A stretch of 64,000 nt of DNA from assembly GCA_030770535.1 (NCBI GenBank), contig JASVEC010000015.1:496001-560000 (forward strand), given 5' to 3'. Of this stretch, positions 12,251 through 23,749 are shown piece by piece. Source of the stretch: Batkoa obscura (lineage: Eukaryota; Entomophthoromycota; Entomophthoromycetes; Entomophthorales; Batkoaceae). The position numbers and the translations under genes are program-made. The first letter of the stretch is position 1, and each line of letters starts with the position of its first letter. The notes under the pieces are model-generated. The model made no database searches. It saw nothing but the letters and a program-made list of their open reading frames with translations, and was not told where the DNA came from.

Positions 12251-12764
12251 CTAATCAAGAGCATTATACCATCCAGATTTGGTTACCTTATCAGTATTCG
12301 AATCAACTTTAAAGTAAACATAGTCATGTTTTCCTCTCCATTCATAAATTAAGTAGTATTGATCACCAGCAGTATTACTGTCATAACCATCAGCACCCAT
12401 GAAAGGCCCAAGATTTGGCATAACTGGGGCCATTTGTCCACCAGCAATTCTTCCGTGGTCTCTGTTTCCCTGAGCCTCTTCTTCTCTGGCTAATTCTGGA
12501 ATATGAATTTCTTTCCTGTCTGGTTCACCTAGTGCTTTTAAAATATCAACAGCGTTTTGACCAGGTTTTCCATAATGTTCTTGAATGTTCTATTTATTAG
12601 TCTTTTTTTTCAAAAAAAGTATACTTATTTTATACCTTCAAAGCTTCGTGCTTAGCTTCCCCAAAGCTATCAACCTTAGGATTATGGTCACCGCCTCTAA
12701 AATGGCCTTGAATTCCTTTTAAACTTAAGTATGTTTCAACAGATTGATTAATATTAGCAGACAT
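12251..12764 (-). CDS. Small conserved-looking protein of unknown function
   Basis: Two exons (12636-12764 and 12251-12589) encode 155 aa around a 46-bp intron. I chose the ATG of MSANINQSVETYLSLKG over one 40 codons upstream, because the upstream extension is Lys/Ile-rich and looks non-coding. The protein is soluble, with no signal peptide or membrane segment. It is charged in the middle (EIHIPELAREEEAQ), has a Gly/Met/Pro stretch, and ends in a distinctive aromatic segment (YYLIYEWRGKHDYVYFKVD, then SGWYNALD). I do not recognise a named family. The C-terminal segment looks like a small conserved beta-rich domain. Divergent from the CHCHD2-like gene, 330 bp between starts. Confidence 0.75.
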
Positions 12765-13094
12765 GTTTAACTTGTTTGATTCCTTAAAACTTTCTTTTAT
12801 AATCCTCTTTGTTATGACGTATCGTTTAGTAATTTTGATGTTTTTAATGTTTGGAAAATACGATTTTTGTCTTAGTTTTTTCATTCCATCCCAAAAATAG
12901 CTTTTTAGTCACTACGCACTAAATTTGGTCCAATGACTATGCTTTAAAATAGAAAATGATTTAATAATGACATCATTATCGACCATTAGTAAGAATGTTA
13001 GTAAATTATTGGTTAAGGAAGAGCTAGACAAAGTTAGTAAAGATTATAAAAGGGAGAGGAATTTTAAGTGACTGTTTAGTAAAACTTAATCAAA
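12765..13094. promoter_or_regulatory. Shared divergent promoter region
   Basis: 330 bp between the start codons of the small protein gene (minus) and the CHCHD2-like gene (plus). It must hold both promoters. I see no specific motif that I can defend. Confidence 0.4.
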
Positions 13095-13514
13095 ATGCCT
13101 AGAAAATCACGTTCATCACCAAATCGTACTCAAACTCGTCGTTCATCAACTGCTGCAGCCTCTGCTCCAAGATCAAATGCACCACCTATGTCTCCTCAAG
13201 CATCTGCACAATCTCAACCTCGTCAACCTGGTTTATTTGCTCAGATGGCTTCAACCGCTGCTGGTGTAGCTGTAGGTAGCTCTATTGGACATAGTATAGG
13301 TAACTTATTTGGAGGAAGCAGCGAGCCAGCCCCAGCTGAGCCTCAACAAGCACATTATAACCAGTCTAATGAAACTTATGGCGGAGGCTCATGTCAAAAC
13401 GAACTAAAACAATTTACAAATTGTATGGAGCAAAGTGGTAATGATATTTCCGTCTGTCAATATTATCTTGATATGCTAAAAGCATGTAACTCAGTTGGTA
13501 ATCAAAGAATGTAA
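13095..13514 (+). CDS. MIX17: CHCHD2/CHCHD10-like twin CX9C protein
   Basis: Single exon, 139 aa. A basic Ser/Arg/Pro N-terminus can act as a mitochondrial targeting signal. It is followed by a Gly/Ala hydrophobic helix (about residues 55-80, AGVAVGSSIGHSIGNLFGG) and a C-terminal CHCH domain with two CX9C pairs: CQNELKQFTNC and CQYYLDMLKAC. This layout is that of MIX17/CHCHD2, an intermembrane-space protein imported by Mia40 and linked to respiratory chain and cristae maintenance. Length and domain order match the family. Confidence 0.9.
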   Translation: MPRKSRSSPNRTQTRRSSTAAASAPRSNAPPMSPQASAQSQPRQPGLFAQMASTAAGVAVGSSIGHSIGNLFGGSSEPAPAEPQQAHYNQSNETYGGGSCQNELKQFTNCMEQSGNDISVCQYYLDMLKACNSVGNQRM

Positions 13515-13671
13515 TCTTTATTTAAATAAATTATTAGAAATAAATATAAGCTATTATAAACTAATAGATAAACAATTAGATATAAGTTTTTCGATATAAG
13601 CTTTATTACAATTATTTAATGACTAATTTTACACTTAAAAACTTATTTCAAATGAATACACTTAACCTACT

Positions 13672-14202
13672 CTACTGCGTGGGTTTAGGCATAACTACAG
13701 AATTAGCCCAGTTCGGATCTAGAGGATTTGGATGGGGACCAGGAATAGCCCAAAAAATGTCCTGGTTGATTTGAATGACATCGGGTTTAACTTGGACAAT
13801 GACAGTTGTTGGTTTTATTTCAGTAACTGTTACCATTTCTTTAATTGTAACTGTAGCTGTAGCTGTAGTCGTACTAGTTGTCCCTGGGGCGTATGAAGTT
13901 GCTATTTGGCTAGAAATTACAGTCTTTGTTTCAGTTATTGGAGGTAATATTATTGGGGGCAATGTAACGGTAAAAAATTGGTTTACTGCTTGTACTTCTG
14001 TTGTTGTTTTTACCTCGGTCGCAGTTATTGTAACTGTAACTTTTTGTGCAGGTGGCGCTGTAGCTGTTACTGGTTTATGGCTTAACGTTATTGTATAATT
14101 GGTTAAGTTCTCTGACCCTCTATTTGACTGTAATTCTTTGTGAAACTGGCTATTTACATTGTACAAGGACGACAGAACAAGTACTATATTAAATAAATTC
14201 AT
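13672..14202 (-). CDS. Secreted Thr/Val-rich wall-type protein
   Basis: Single exon of 176 aa if it starts at MNLFNIVLVLSSLYNVNSQ, a clear signal peptide; an ATG nine codons upstream (14229) would place extra polar residues before it and is less likely. The mature protein consists mostly of Thr/Val runs such as VTVTITATEV and TSTTTATATVTIKEMVTVTE. These are dense potential O-glycosylation sites typical of fungal cell-wall and adhesin-like proteins. The C-terminus (GPHPNPLDPNWANSVVMPKP) is Pro-rich and lacks a GPI tail. The open frame on the opposite strand is a mirror of this low-complexity sequence. Convergent with the CHCHD2-like gene, 157 bp apart. Confidence 0.7.
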   Translation of the reverse strand: MNLFNIVLVLSSLYNVNSQFHKELQSNRGSENLTNYTITLSHKPVTATAPPAQKVTVTITATEVKTTTEVQAVNQFFTVTLPPIILPPITETKTVISSQIATSYAPGTTSTTTATATVTIKEMVTVTEIKPTTVIVQVKPDVIQINQDIFWAIPGPHPNPLDPNWANSVVMPKPTQ

Positions 14203-14978
14203 ATCGTTATTAATTAAAAGTGTGGACACAAGAAATAAACTAAATTGTTATATTATTATCCCCTCCATCTTTTTTTTTGATCACTCTCATTTAATTTACT
14301 GTTTAATTAAGTATAATAATATTCTCAAACATTGTATACAGAGCTTTTGTTGTTACGTTTTACACAGGATGATCAAAAAAACAAACTTGGTATCTGATTT
14401 GTTAAAAGGTGGCAAATGAATTTTTACAAATTTCTAAGTTAGCAAATTGCAGTAATTTTAAAAATATAGCCACCTTATGTATACTTTACTATCCCCTCTA
14501 ACAGTTGATGTTTTAAAGGCACTTTTTAAATTCAGTCATTTTCTTGATGATTTTATAGTTATAAATAAAGCCAGTTTTAACTTAAAAGGAAATTATATTT
14601 CTATATGATTTTTTAGTATAAAAATATTTCATTATAAGCAAGGTTTTATGTTTAATTTAAGAAATAGTATAGATAAATAAAATTTGAACTTTTGCTGTTT
14701 TAACAGCTATTTAGATAATACAGTGTCCTTTATATTCTAAAATAGATATCTTGAGATCAACTTCATGTTTATTGTAAGCATAATTGAATCCTCTCTATTC
14801 GGCAATCTACAAACAAGTCTTAATATCTTAGAATACACTTTTAAAATATGCCTTTATTACTTATATATAGGGATATATTTTTATTATCACTCTTTTTTTA
14901 ATACATCAATATATAAATATAACTTTTGGATAAATCAATGGGTTATAAAAACCTATTGGAATTTATGTTTTATGTATA

Positions 14979-15077
14979 TGGGGATGTATTTTTATGTTTA
15001 AGAATCCTACTAACAAATTTTCCGCTCAAATAGCACTTAAAAGAGAAAAAGTAATGAAGCCAAAAAAAACAGCCCCA
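14979..15077 (-). mobile_element. MITE family 1, copy A
   Basis: 99 bp, termini TGGGGATG...GCCCCA, flanked by TA on both sides. I define plus as the orientation in which the copy begins with the TTTGACTTCATTA side. Left and right TIRs match over about 15 bp. Confidence 0.85.
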
Positions 15078-15176
15078 TATATTATTAAGACTTTAATGGA
15101 AACTTATAAATAACCTGAACAGTGATCAGCTTGAGATTATTTAAATATTTTATTGTATTCAAATCAATATAAGATA

Positions 15177-15276
15177 CGGGGATGTATTTTTGTATCTAAC
15201 GATTTTACTAACAATTTTTCTACTCAAATAGCACTTGAAAAAAAGAAAAAGTGATGAAGCCAAAAAAACATCCCCA
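15177..15276 (-). mobile_element. MITE family 1, copy B
   Basis: 100 bp, GGGGATG...CATCCCC ends; left TA intact, right flank AA. Internal stretch matches copy A at high identity. Confidence 0.85.
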
Positions 15277-16204
15277 AATGATATCCAAATACTTAAGTCC
15301 ACTTTGTTTTATACAAAATAATAATCTCAACCAAGGCTGTACTATAATATATAAAAAACCCAAACAAATGGTCTATAAAATATCGCTTTGTCAGCTCCAT
15401 GGTTAGTTATAGCATAATAATCGTCTAAGCTGTTGTGCTCTCAAATTTAGAGACAATCAACCCAAGCTCTTATTTTAATTTGCTATGAGAATTTCTAACT
15501 TCATTTCAAAGAACATTATCTCCTCGTTTTGATATTTGTACTTGTCGGAGTATAAAAGAGATTTTAAAATATAACTCAAGGCTTTTTAACTGAGTTGTTT
15601 CTCGATATCTTGCACATTTAATAAAGCTACTAAGTTTGCTTAATAGTATTTTACATAGATTTTACATTAGCATTGTCTATTCTATTTGTTCTACATAGTC
15701 TGTAGCCTATTATGTGATATTCTTCATAATTCAAGCCTATCTTAGTCACATAAACTAAGACCTTTCGACTTATAGTGTAGTCAACCAAGCAATAGCTGTT
15801 TTTGACTCCAAACACTGAGTACCAGATTTCACAAACCACTGAGTATCAGATTTCACAGGTGTTGTATGGATTGAATAGTGATTATTTTTTAATTATTTTG
15901 TATTTTTAGTTTTATTATAATCTTATCTTATAAAAAATATTTGAAAAACATTAAATTAAACCTAATTGCTTTTATAGCCTGATTAAATATAGTGGTAACA
16001 ACTAAAAAAAAATGAAACAATAATAGAAGGAATTTTAGAAAAGCTATTATAAAAAATGATAATTTTAAAATATAATTTATATATTTGATCATTAATTGAA
16101 AAAAAGTATAAAAACAATAAAACTTATATTATAAAATTTTGGTTCTTATTTTTATGTTTAGTTGCATTCTATTAATATTTTAATTTTTATGATATTAATA
16201 TATA

Positions 16205-16305
16205 TGGAAATGTACTTTTGTATTTAAGAATTTTACTAATAATTTTTCCATTCAAATAGCACTTAAAAGATGGAAAAAGTGATGAAGTCAAAAAAAACAT
16301 CCTCA
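16205..16305 (-). mobile_element. MITE family 1, copy C
   Basis: 101 bp, TA on both sides; TIR ends changed by a few bases (GGAAATG / CATCCTC). Confidence 0.8.
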
Positions 16306-16428
16306 TATATTGACTTAATTTTATATTTGTTACTAAAAATAGCTTTCTAAATTTTTAAAATATAAAATAGAAAGCTGTATTACATATAAAAATATTTAAT
16401 TGATAATTATTCCTAAATTTAGTTATAA

Positions 16429-16525
16429 TGGGATGTTTTTGGCTTTATCATTTTTTCCATTTTTTAAGCGCTATTTGAGTGGGAAAATTGGTAGTAAAAT
16501 TCTTAAATACAAAAATACATCCCCA
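16429..16525 (+). mobile_element. MITE family 1, copy D
   Basis: 97 bp, GGGATG...CATCCCCA; the internal AAGCGCTATTTGAGTGG core is intact. Confidence 0.85.
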
Positions 16526-16667
16526 TATTTTAAATTAAAATTGAAACTTTTCCTTATGTCTATATAACAAAGTTGTCTTCTGAATATATAAATCCGTAAT
16601 TATAAAAATCACAAATGTTGAAATAGAAGATGCAAAAACAACTTTCCGCTTATTTTGAGTTATTACA

Positions 16668-16767
16668 TGGGAATATGTTTTTCGTTTAACAATTTTATTA
16701 ACGATCTTTTCACTCAAATTAGTACTTAAAAAATGAAAAAAGTAATGAAATCAAAAAAACACCTTCA
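16668..16767 (-). mobile_element. MITE family 1, copy E (diverged)
   Basis: 100 bp, diverged TIRs (GGGAATATG / CACCTTCA); core and length match the family. Confidence 0.75.
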
Positions 16768-16931
16768 TATATTAAAACAATTAAAAAAAGAATAAATTTA
16801 CAATGAAAGTCCTTTAGAGGAAGAAAAGTATAAAATTTCAGAAGTTTGTACTAGTAAAATTAAAGCAATTTTTTTAAGTATAGTTACTTTATGTGTGTTC
16901 TAACATTCAATATCTTATGCATTAGTTGACA

Positions 16932-17022
16932 TGGGGATGTTTTTTTGGTTTCATCGCTTTTTTCATCTTTTAAGTGCTATTTAAGTAAATAATTGCTAGT
17001 AGAATTCTTAAAAATACACCCA
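16932..17022 (+). mobile_element. MITE family 1, copy F
   Basis: 91 bp; GGGGATG left end, shortened right end (ACACCCA). Confidence 0.8.
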
Positions 17023-17149
17023 TATATATTAAATGTCCTTTTCTGAATTGATTCTGTCTTTGAGCCTTTCATAATTTTAAATATAATTATAGTTAGTTTT
17101 AAAAGGAGTTTGTATTCCTATTTAAGTTCTATTTTAAAATATTTCAATA

Positions 17150-17250
17150 TGGGAGTGTTTTTTTTGACTTCATTATTTTTTCCATTTTTTAAGCGCTATT
17201 TAAGCGGAAGATTTGTTAATAAAATTCTTAAACACAAAAATACATCCTCA
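17150..17250 (+). mobile_element. MITE family 1, copy G
   Basis: 101 bp, TA on both sides, GGGAGTG...CATCCTCA. Confidence 0.85.
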
Positions 17251-17493
17251 TATAACAAAATTTTATGTTAAAATAATAAATGGTGAATACCTAAAAATTG
17301 AGTTTTAACTTATACTTTTACACTAATTGTTTGAATGCTACATTACTTTCTATATTTTGAAGAGTAAACTTTAGTGATTAAAGATTTGTTCATTTATAAA
17401 TAATATCAAATCCTTCTTGTTTAAAAACTTTCTAAATAAACATTATTTTTTTAAAGTAGATACCTAAAATAACCTTACATAATATTAAATATA

Positions 17494-17594
17494 TGAGGGT
17501 ATTTTTTAATGTTTCATTACTTTTATCTCTTTTTCGAAATCAATTGAAAGGAAAAATCGTTCACAGATTTTTTGAACAAAAGCAAACATCCTCA
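17494..17594 (+). mobile_element. MITE family 1, copy H (old)
   Basis: 101 bp; most diverged copy of the cluster but same length, end sequences and TTTCATTAC motif. Confidence 0.65.
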
Positions 17595-18173
17595 TGTATT
17601 TGAATTTTTTATTCCCTAAGCACTTTACATAATAATAAAAATTTAAACAGGTACTTGGTTTTCTCCAGTACCGTAATATTTGTATTATTACATAAAGATA
17701 CTTGACTACAAAAAAAGATAAAACTCATTATAGAACTTATTGAGATATATCTTTTAGTTTCCTTATGTATTCATTTTTCATATAACATAAATTTTAAAAA
17801 AATTATTTGGCAAGTACAACAAAAGGTATTCCCCTATCCCTAATATTTGTAATGTCTTGAATTATAAAAAAACTATTATATTAGTAAATTTAGCTCGCTG
17901 TTAAAGTTATTTACTTATTAGGTTTTTATACCGATATAAGTATTCAGATATATTATTTTTATTTAATTTTGAATAAATATTAAATATATGTTAGCATGAA
18001 GTGGGTCATTTAATAAATTTATTACTAAACAAAATTAATTAAATAAATTAATCTTAGATTATGATAATCGATTTAATAGTAAAGCCAATGAAAAATGACG
18101 TAGCAAAGAATATATAAAAAGCCCAAATTAGAACATTTTTTATTTTATTTTTTATTTTATATAACTAAACTCA

Positions 18174-19583
18174 ATGAATACAAAAAAACAATTGAGTGTT
18201 GTATTTTTAACTCTATTGATTGATTTGTTTGCATTTACAGTAATTTTACCTATTTTTCCATCTTTGATTGTTGAATATCAAAAAGAAGAGGTAATTTTTA
18301 AATTTTATAGTCTAAAATTTTAATCCTTATCATTAATCTAGAACTTTTTATTGACCAATATACTATATGGAATCCGCTGGTTTAAAACCAATATATTGAA
18401 CCAAACTGGGGTAGACAACGCTTTAGAGTCTACCTTGTTAGGTGGTATCATTGGGAGCTTGTTTTCCATTTTACAATTTATCATATCACCGATCATTGGC
18501 AAATACAGTGATACTTATGGACGTAAAAAGACCTTAATAATCACAGTGATAGGCAACTTAATTAGTAGTATCATATGGTTCTTTGCAAAAGATTTTAGTT
18601 TGTTTTTATTGGCTAGAGTAGTTGCTGGACTCTCAGAAGGTAATGTACAGATTGCTACAACGATTATTTCAGATATCACTAGTGTCCAGAATAGATCCAA
18701 ATCAATGGCTTTAGTCGGTCTCGCTTTTTCTATCGCTTTTACAGTCGGGCCTGGGTTATCAGGCTATTTTGTTTCTATCGATTTTTTTAGTCAAAAGATT
18801 CATAATTTGTATAATCCACATAAATTTTCTTCCGCTGCTTTGTTGGCGTGTGTACTTATTTTTATTGAGTTGATCTTATTAGCATTATTTCTAAAGGAAA
18901 GTAAGGAATCCAATGTAGAGAAAAAAGAGGAAAATAGTAATGGCGAAAAGGAGGTATATAAAAGTGAAAATGAAGCAGAATATATACAAAAAAAGAATGT
19001 AAAAATAGAGGACATTGTAGAAATCTCTAAACTAAATAATTGTCACTTATTATTTTTATTTTTATTTTCAGGGATTGAGTTTACACTACCATTTTTAGCA
19101 CAGCATCAATATAAATTCAATTCTATTCAACAGGGACGTATGTTTGGGTATTTGGGTATCTTATCTGCTTGTATTCAAGGATTTTATGTACGTCGGTGTA
19201 AATTTAATGAAGGCAGAAATATTGTGTTAGGGATGTTAAGCTGTGTTATTTCTTTATTGACATTAGCTTTTACTATTCACTTTAATTTAAGCATAAGTTA
19301 TTTATATTTATCAATTACCTTTCTATCCTTTACTTCAGCTACAGTGGTATCATCGATGTCTAGTTTAACTTCTATTTATGCTACTCCCATTCCTAATCAA
19401 CGCGGTGAAATTTTGGGTACTTTTCGTTCTTTTGGACAATTAGGGAGAGCCATCGGCCCAATTGTAGCATGTACACTTTATTGGGCATATGGCCCAATTA
19501 TCTGTTATGTTTTATCAGCCATTGGTTTAACATCAACTATATTTTATTTTAATACAATACAATCAAAAATAAAAGAAAATTAA
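18174..19583 (+). CDS. MFS transporter, MFSD10/tetracycline-efflux-like
   Basis: Two exons (18174-18290 and 18342-19583) encode 452 aa around a 51-bp intron. Twelve hydrophobic segments are visible, split by a charged Glu/Lys loop at about residues 215-265. Diagnostic stretches are LTLLIDLFAFTVILPIFPSL in helix 1, the loop 2-3 motif GKYSDTYGRKK, and LARVVAGLSEGNVQIAT in helix 4; these match animal MFSD10 (Tetran) and bacterial TetA-type carriers. It probably exports organic anions or drugs, but the substrate cannot be set. The 3' end lies 33 bp from the stop codon of PGK1 on the other strand. Confidence 0.85.
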
Positions 19584-19616
19584 GTTGAAACTAAACAAGT
19601 TTTATTTATTTAATAG

Positions 19617-21388
19617 CTATTCCTTATTAGAAAGATAAACAACTCCTGGTAATTCTTTGCCTTCTAAAAGTTCTAAAGAAGCACCTCCCCCAGTAGAAAC
19701 ATGAGAGATATTTTCTTCTTCCTTCCATTTAGCAGCTGCAGTAGCAGTATCACCTCCACCTAAAAATGAAATTAACCTTCAATGTCAAAATAAGATTATA
19801 ATTCGACTTACCAACAATGGTAGTTGCTCCTTCTTTAGTAGCTTGAACTACAGCATCTAATACAGCTTTAGTACACTTTTCGAATTTTTCAAATTCAAAC
19901 ACTCCAGGTGGACTAATTGACTATTAATTCAATATCTAATGTGATTTCATATATTAATTTACCCATTCCATAAAATAGTCTTTGAGCTAATAATAGCTTG
20001 CTTGAATTTTTCGGCTGATTTTTCACCGCAATCTAATCCCTATAACTTTAATTAGTTTACTATGGTGTTTCATTATTATATAACTTACGAGCCATCCGTC
20101 TGGAATACCTTCGCTATCGGTAGCATAACCAACCTAAATACGTTAATGAATGATATAATTGTATTTAAATAACATTACTGTAGCATCTTTAGAGAATTTA
20201 TCTCCAGTAACGTAATCTTCTGGTAAGATAATTTCGACTTGATTTTTTTTTGCTTTTTCAATTAATTGAGGCACCAATTTACTTCCTTCTTCATCAAACA
20301 AGGAATTTCCAATCTAATAAAATAATAATAATATTAGCTTGATATTATGTTATAGGATTAGTAAGTTACTTTAAGATTTTCTAATACTTTCTTAAAAGTA
20401 AAAGCCATACCACCGCCAATAATCATACGATCTACTTTGTCTAAAAGATTTTCAACTAATTGAATTTTATCTGAGATTTTAGCTCTAATAAAATATGAAT
20501 TAGAAAATGACATATCAATAATAATTAATTAATTACCCTCCCAAAATAGCTAAGAAAGGTTTTTTTGGAGTTTCTAAGGCTTTAGAGAAATACTCTAATT
20601 CTTTCTTCATTAAAAACCCTGATACTTTCAATGGAAGATCAACACCAACCATAGAAGAATGAGCACGATGGGCAGTACCAAAAGCATCGTTAACATAAAC
20701 ATCTCCTAATTTGCTTAATGAAGCACGGAACTTTTCAACATCTGATTTATCAGCTTTGGTCTGATTTAAAAAAAAAGATAAATTGAAATAGCATTGAGTA
20801 TCAAATTAATTTACCTTTTTACCTTCAGAATCCTTGCTAGAACCTTCTTCTTCAATATGGAATCTCAAATTTTCTAACAAAATTACTTGACCTAGTAAAA
20901 GAGTTAAAATAAATAAAACAAAATGTAAAACTATCAAACTGTATTACCATCTTTAGCTTCGCTACATTCCTTTTCAACTTCTTGTCCAACACAATCATTT
21001 AAAAATTTTACTGGTTTATTTAAGAGACGCTCTATTTCGTCAGCTACTGGTTTTAAAGAATATTTCTCAACTACTTTGCCGTTAGGACGACCTAAATGAC
21101 TCATCAATACAACTGATTTAGCACCTACAAATTTTTTTGTTAATCAACCTATCTCCTTAACCCTAAAATTTAATAATACCATGCTCCAAGATATGTTTTA
21201 TGGTTGGTAAAGCAGCTACAATTCTTTGGTTATTGCTAATCTTTCCATCAGCGAATGGGACATTGAAATCAACTCTATTTTATTATTAATATATAAATAG
21301 GTATAGATAACTGTAGCTTGATTTACCTTACTAAGGCTCTTTTCCCATTGAAATCAACATCATCAATAGATAATTTATTAAAACTCAT
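19617..21388 (-). CDS. PGK1: Phosphoglycerate kinase
   Basis: Eleven exons encode 416 aa, the expected PGK length. From the start they are: 21327-21388, 21180-21274, 20948-21124, 20815-20891, 20537-20760, 20370-20484, 20179-20313, 20089-20133, 19963-20039, 19812-19912, 19617-19759. It transfers phosphate from 1,3-bisphosphoglycerate to ADP in cytosolic glycolysis and runs backwards in gluconeogenesis. Visible signatures: N-terminal KRALVRVDFNVP, the substrate-binding [25 protein letters not shown], hinge FLAILGGAKISDK, and the nucleotide site [12 protein letters not shown] followed by [16 protein letters not shown]. Ten introns make it by far the most fragmented gene here, unlike the intron-poor PGK genes of yeasts. 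Confidence 0.96.
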
Positions 21389-22733
21389 CTTTTTTATTAT
21401 ACTTCGATAAAAACTTGAAGTTAAAACTTTCATTTTTATCTCTTTAGTACATTTTCATGATATCGAATTTAATTTGAACGTCATCCTTTCGATTGCTTCT
21501 GCCAATCATTTCCAAAATACTATCTTATCTTCACAGATTGAAGCTTTTATTGGTTTAATTTCGCTTTTTTCCACAAAACTGTCGTATTATTTATCCTTTA
21601 TCTTTATATATTCACTTTTTTTTACTGGTTAAGTTTAATCTTTATTTTTATATATTAAAATTTATAGCTTCACTTTGTATTTATACATTTGTATATTATT
21701 AAAACTTTGTTTATGCTATAATCTTGTCATAACTTTTAAATTTTAAAAGCAAAAAATCTTCTATCAAAGCCAAGTTTAACCTTATCAGTTATGATTTATA
21801 CTTGAAAAAAATTATAAAAAGATATCATACTTAATCTACTAAAAATCATAATACAGAGGTGTCTTTTATTGAAAAAAAAACACTCCCATATTGGAAAGTT
21901 TTAAATAAGGGGGGAAGTATGATTGAAGTTGAATTTTTTATTTCATTGTTAATAGTTTTCCTATAAATTATGAAAATTTATTCATTCCAGGTCATGCTTG
22001 GTGTAATAATTTTATCAGATTATTTATATTCTATCATGTTTAATTTATTGTAGTTATAATGAATGAATTGTATTATTAAGAATTTAATACAGATAATACT
22101 TATAATAGTCATAAGAGATCTGAACAAAGCAGAGTTTAATTAATTAATAGGTATAAGTATTGTAGCTTGTTAATATAAAGTTGGCAAAAAATCTATAGTG
22201 TTTTTTGAATGTTTAATAGAGAAACAATCAATAGTAATTAAATTTATAAGAATTAGTTTAATATTATAAAAGCCACATTTCTTATTTCTTATCTTTCATG
22301 ATAATGATAGATCTATTATTAATTTATTTACATTTAAACTAAAACTTTAATATTAATATTAAAATAACTTTTTAACTAAAATAAGTTGTATGATTCTATC
22401 ATTTCATCAAATTTCAATTCAACGCTTTAGATAATATGATTAATCTGCACAGGCAAGTTTGAAAGTTTGATTAAGTAGAATTTTCAATTCCATTTTTTCT
22501 CTATTTCCTGTTTGACGTAAAATCTAAAAAAAATCTCAAATAGACACTAGGCAAGAGGGCACTCTCTCATACAAAATCTTGAAATGGGCAAAAAAGAAGC
22601 TGTTTCTGTAGTACTTAGTGCTTAATTTGCGATTCTTTTAAAAAGCAAATTATACAAAATTTGAACTGAACTCTTAAACTAACCTATATGTAAAAAATAA
22701 CTGTTTTGAAAAACATTCTATAAACTAAGTAGC

Positions 22734-22823
22734 TGGGGATGTTTTTTGATTTTACCAACAATCTTTATGCTCAAACAACGCTTAAAAAATGGAAAAAGTA
22801 ATGAAACCAAAAAAACATCCACA
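22734..22823 (-). mobile_element. MITE family 1, copy J
   Basis: 90 bp, GGGGATG...CATCCACA, internally shortened compared with the 100-bp norm. Confidence 0.8.
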
Positions 22824-23721
22824 TATCCTGCTGATTTAGTTCTTTCCTTAATACCTATTATTAAATTAATTAATATATTAAAGAATTACTCTTTTAATAG
22901 TATAAAAACTAATTTAAAACTTTAATTAGTTTTGATCATTAAAAGATAATGTAAAAACTCAAAATAAAAACAAATGACTAGTCGCAACTAATTTTAATCT
23001 CTTACCAAACTTATGATATTAATTAAAATAAAGTTATCAAGTTTGTATAATAAAGCGCTATTTTATTTGATGTTATAAGAGTTGTGGATAAAAAAATTTG
23101 CTATATTTGGTACTTTCTAAAAAAAACTGAAAGCTCGAAAGCCCAGGTGTTTTATTTAGCTAACAGCTGAAAATATAATAGCAATGAACAGATATAGAAG
23201 AGTTGGGGTAAAAGATAAATAGAAGAGAGTAAACTAAGGGACTGAAAGAGTACATAGCCCTAATTTACTTGTTTACAATCGATTGAATTTAACAAAGAAA
23301 GTGTATAGTCGTTTTATAAATACTAAGCTAAACACAGAATATTGAAAAAACGACAGATAATGAAGCAAATAATTTAGTAAATAGAATAGATGGCCCCCAC
23401 ATGCAAGTGTAAGGTAAGCATTTAAATTTCAATTAGATTATCTTCAATTAGTCATCATAAAAATAAATGCTATGAAATATTATTATAGAATAAACTAGTT
23501 GCTTTATTTTAAAAGATATTAGATCATTCTTGAAAGTGATTAAAATTGTAAAAACATTAAAACTATGAATTAAAATAAGAACATAAAATGATAAAAATAT
23601 TTAAATTAAAGCGGAATAGAATTTGTTGACAAACACCATTTTAGATTTCAAGAGGTATTATGCTACACTTAGTCACCTGATTACAAGGGAAAAAGGCAGA
23701 ATTTAGTTTTAATTTATAATA

Positions 23722-23749
23722 ATAGTTATTATTATTATTATTATTATAA
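23722..23749. repeat. (ATT)n microsatellite
   Basis: About eight ATT units. Confidence 0.8.

Larger units (their letters stand above)
14203..18173. other. 4-kb gene-free region with a MITE cluster
   Basis: No gene found. The stretch from 14979 to 17594 holds eight copies of the TA-flanked MITE family, listed separately. A 20-bp direct repeat (ACTGAGTAYCAGATTTCACA) occurs twice at about 15813-15858. Confidence 0.7.

Noticed and set aside
13775-14098. Hydrophobic 107-codon open frame on the plus strand
   Set aside because: Reverse reading of the Thr/Val repeats of the wall-type protein; low-complexity repeats keep both strands open.
14765-15001. 78-codon Tyr/Phe/Ile-rich open frame
   Set aside because: Composition is that of AT-rich non-coding DNA, and it runs into MITE copy A.
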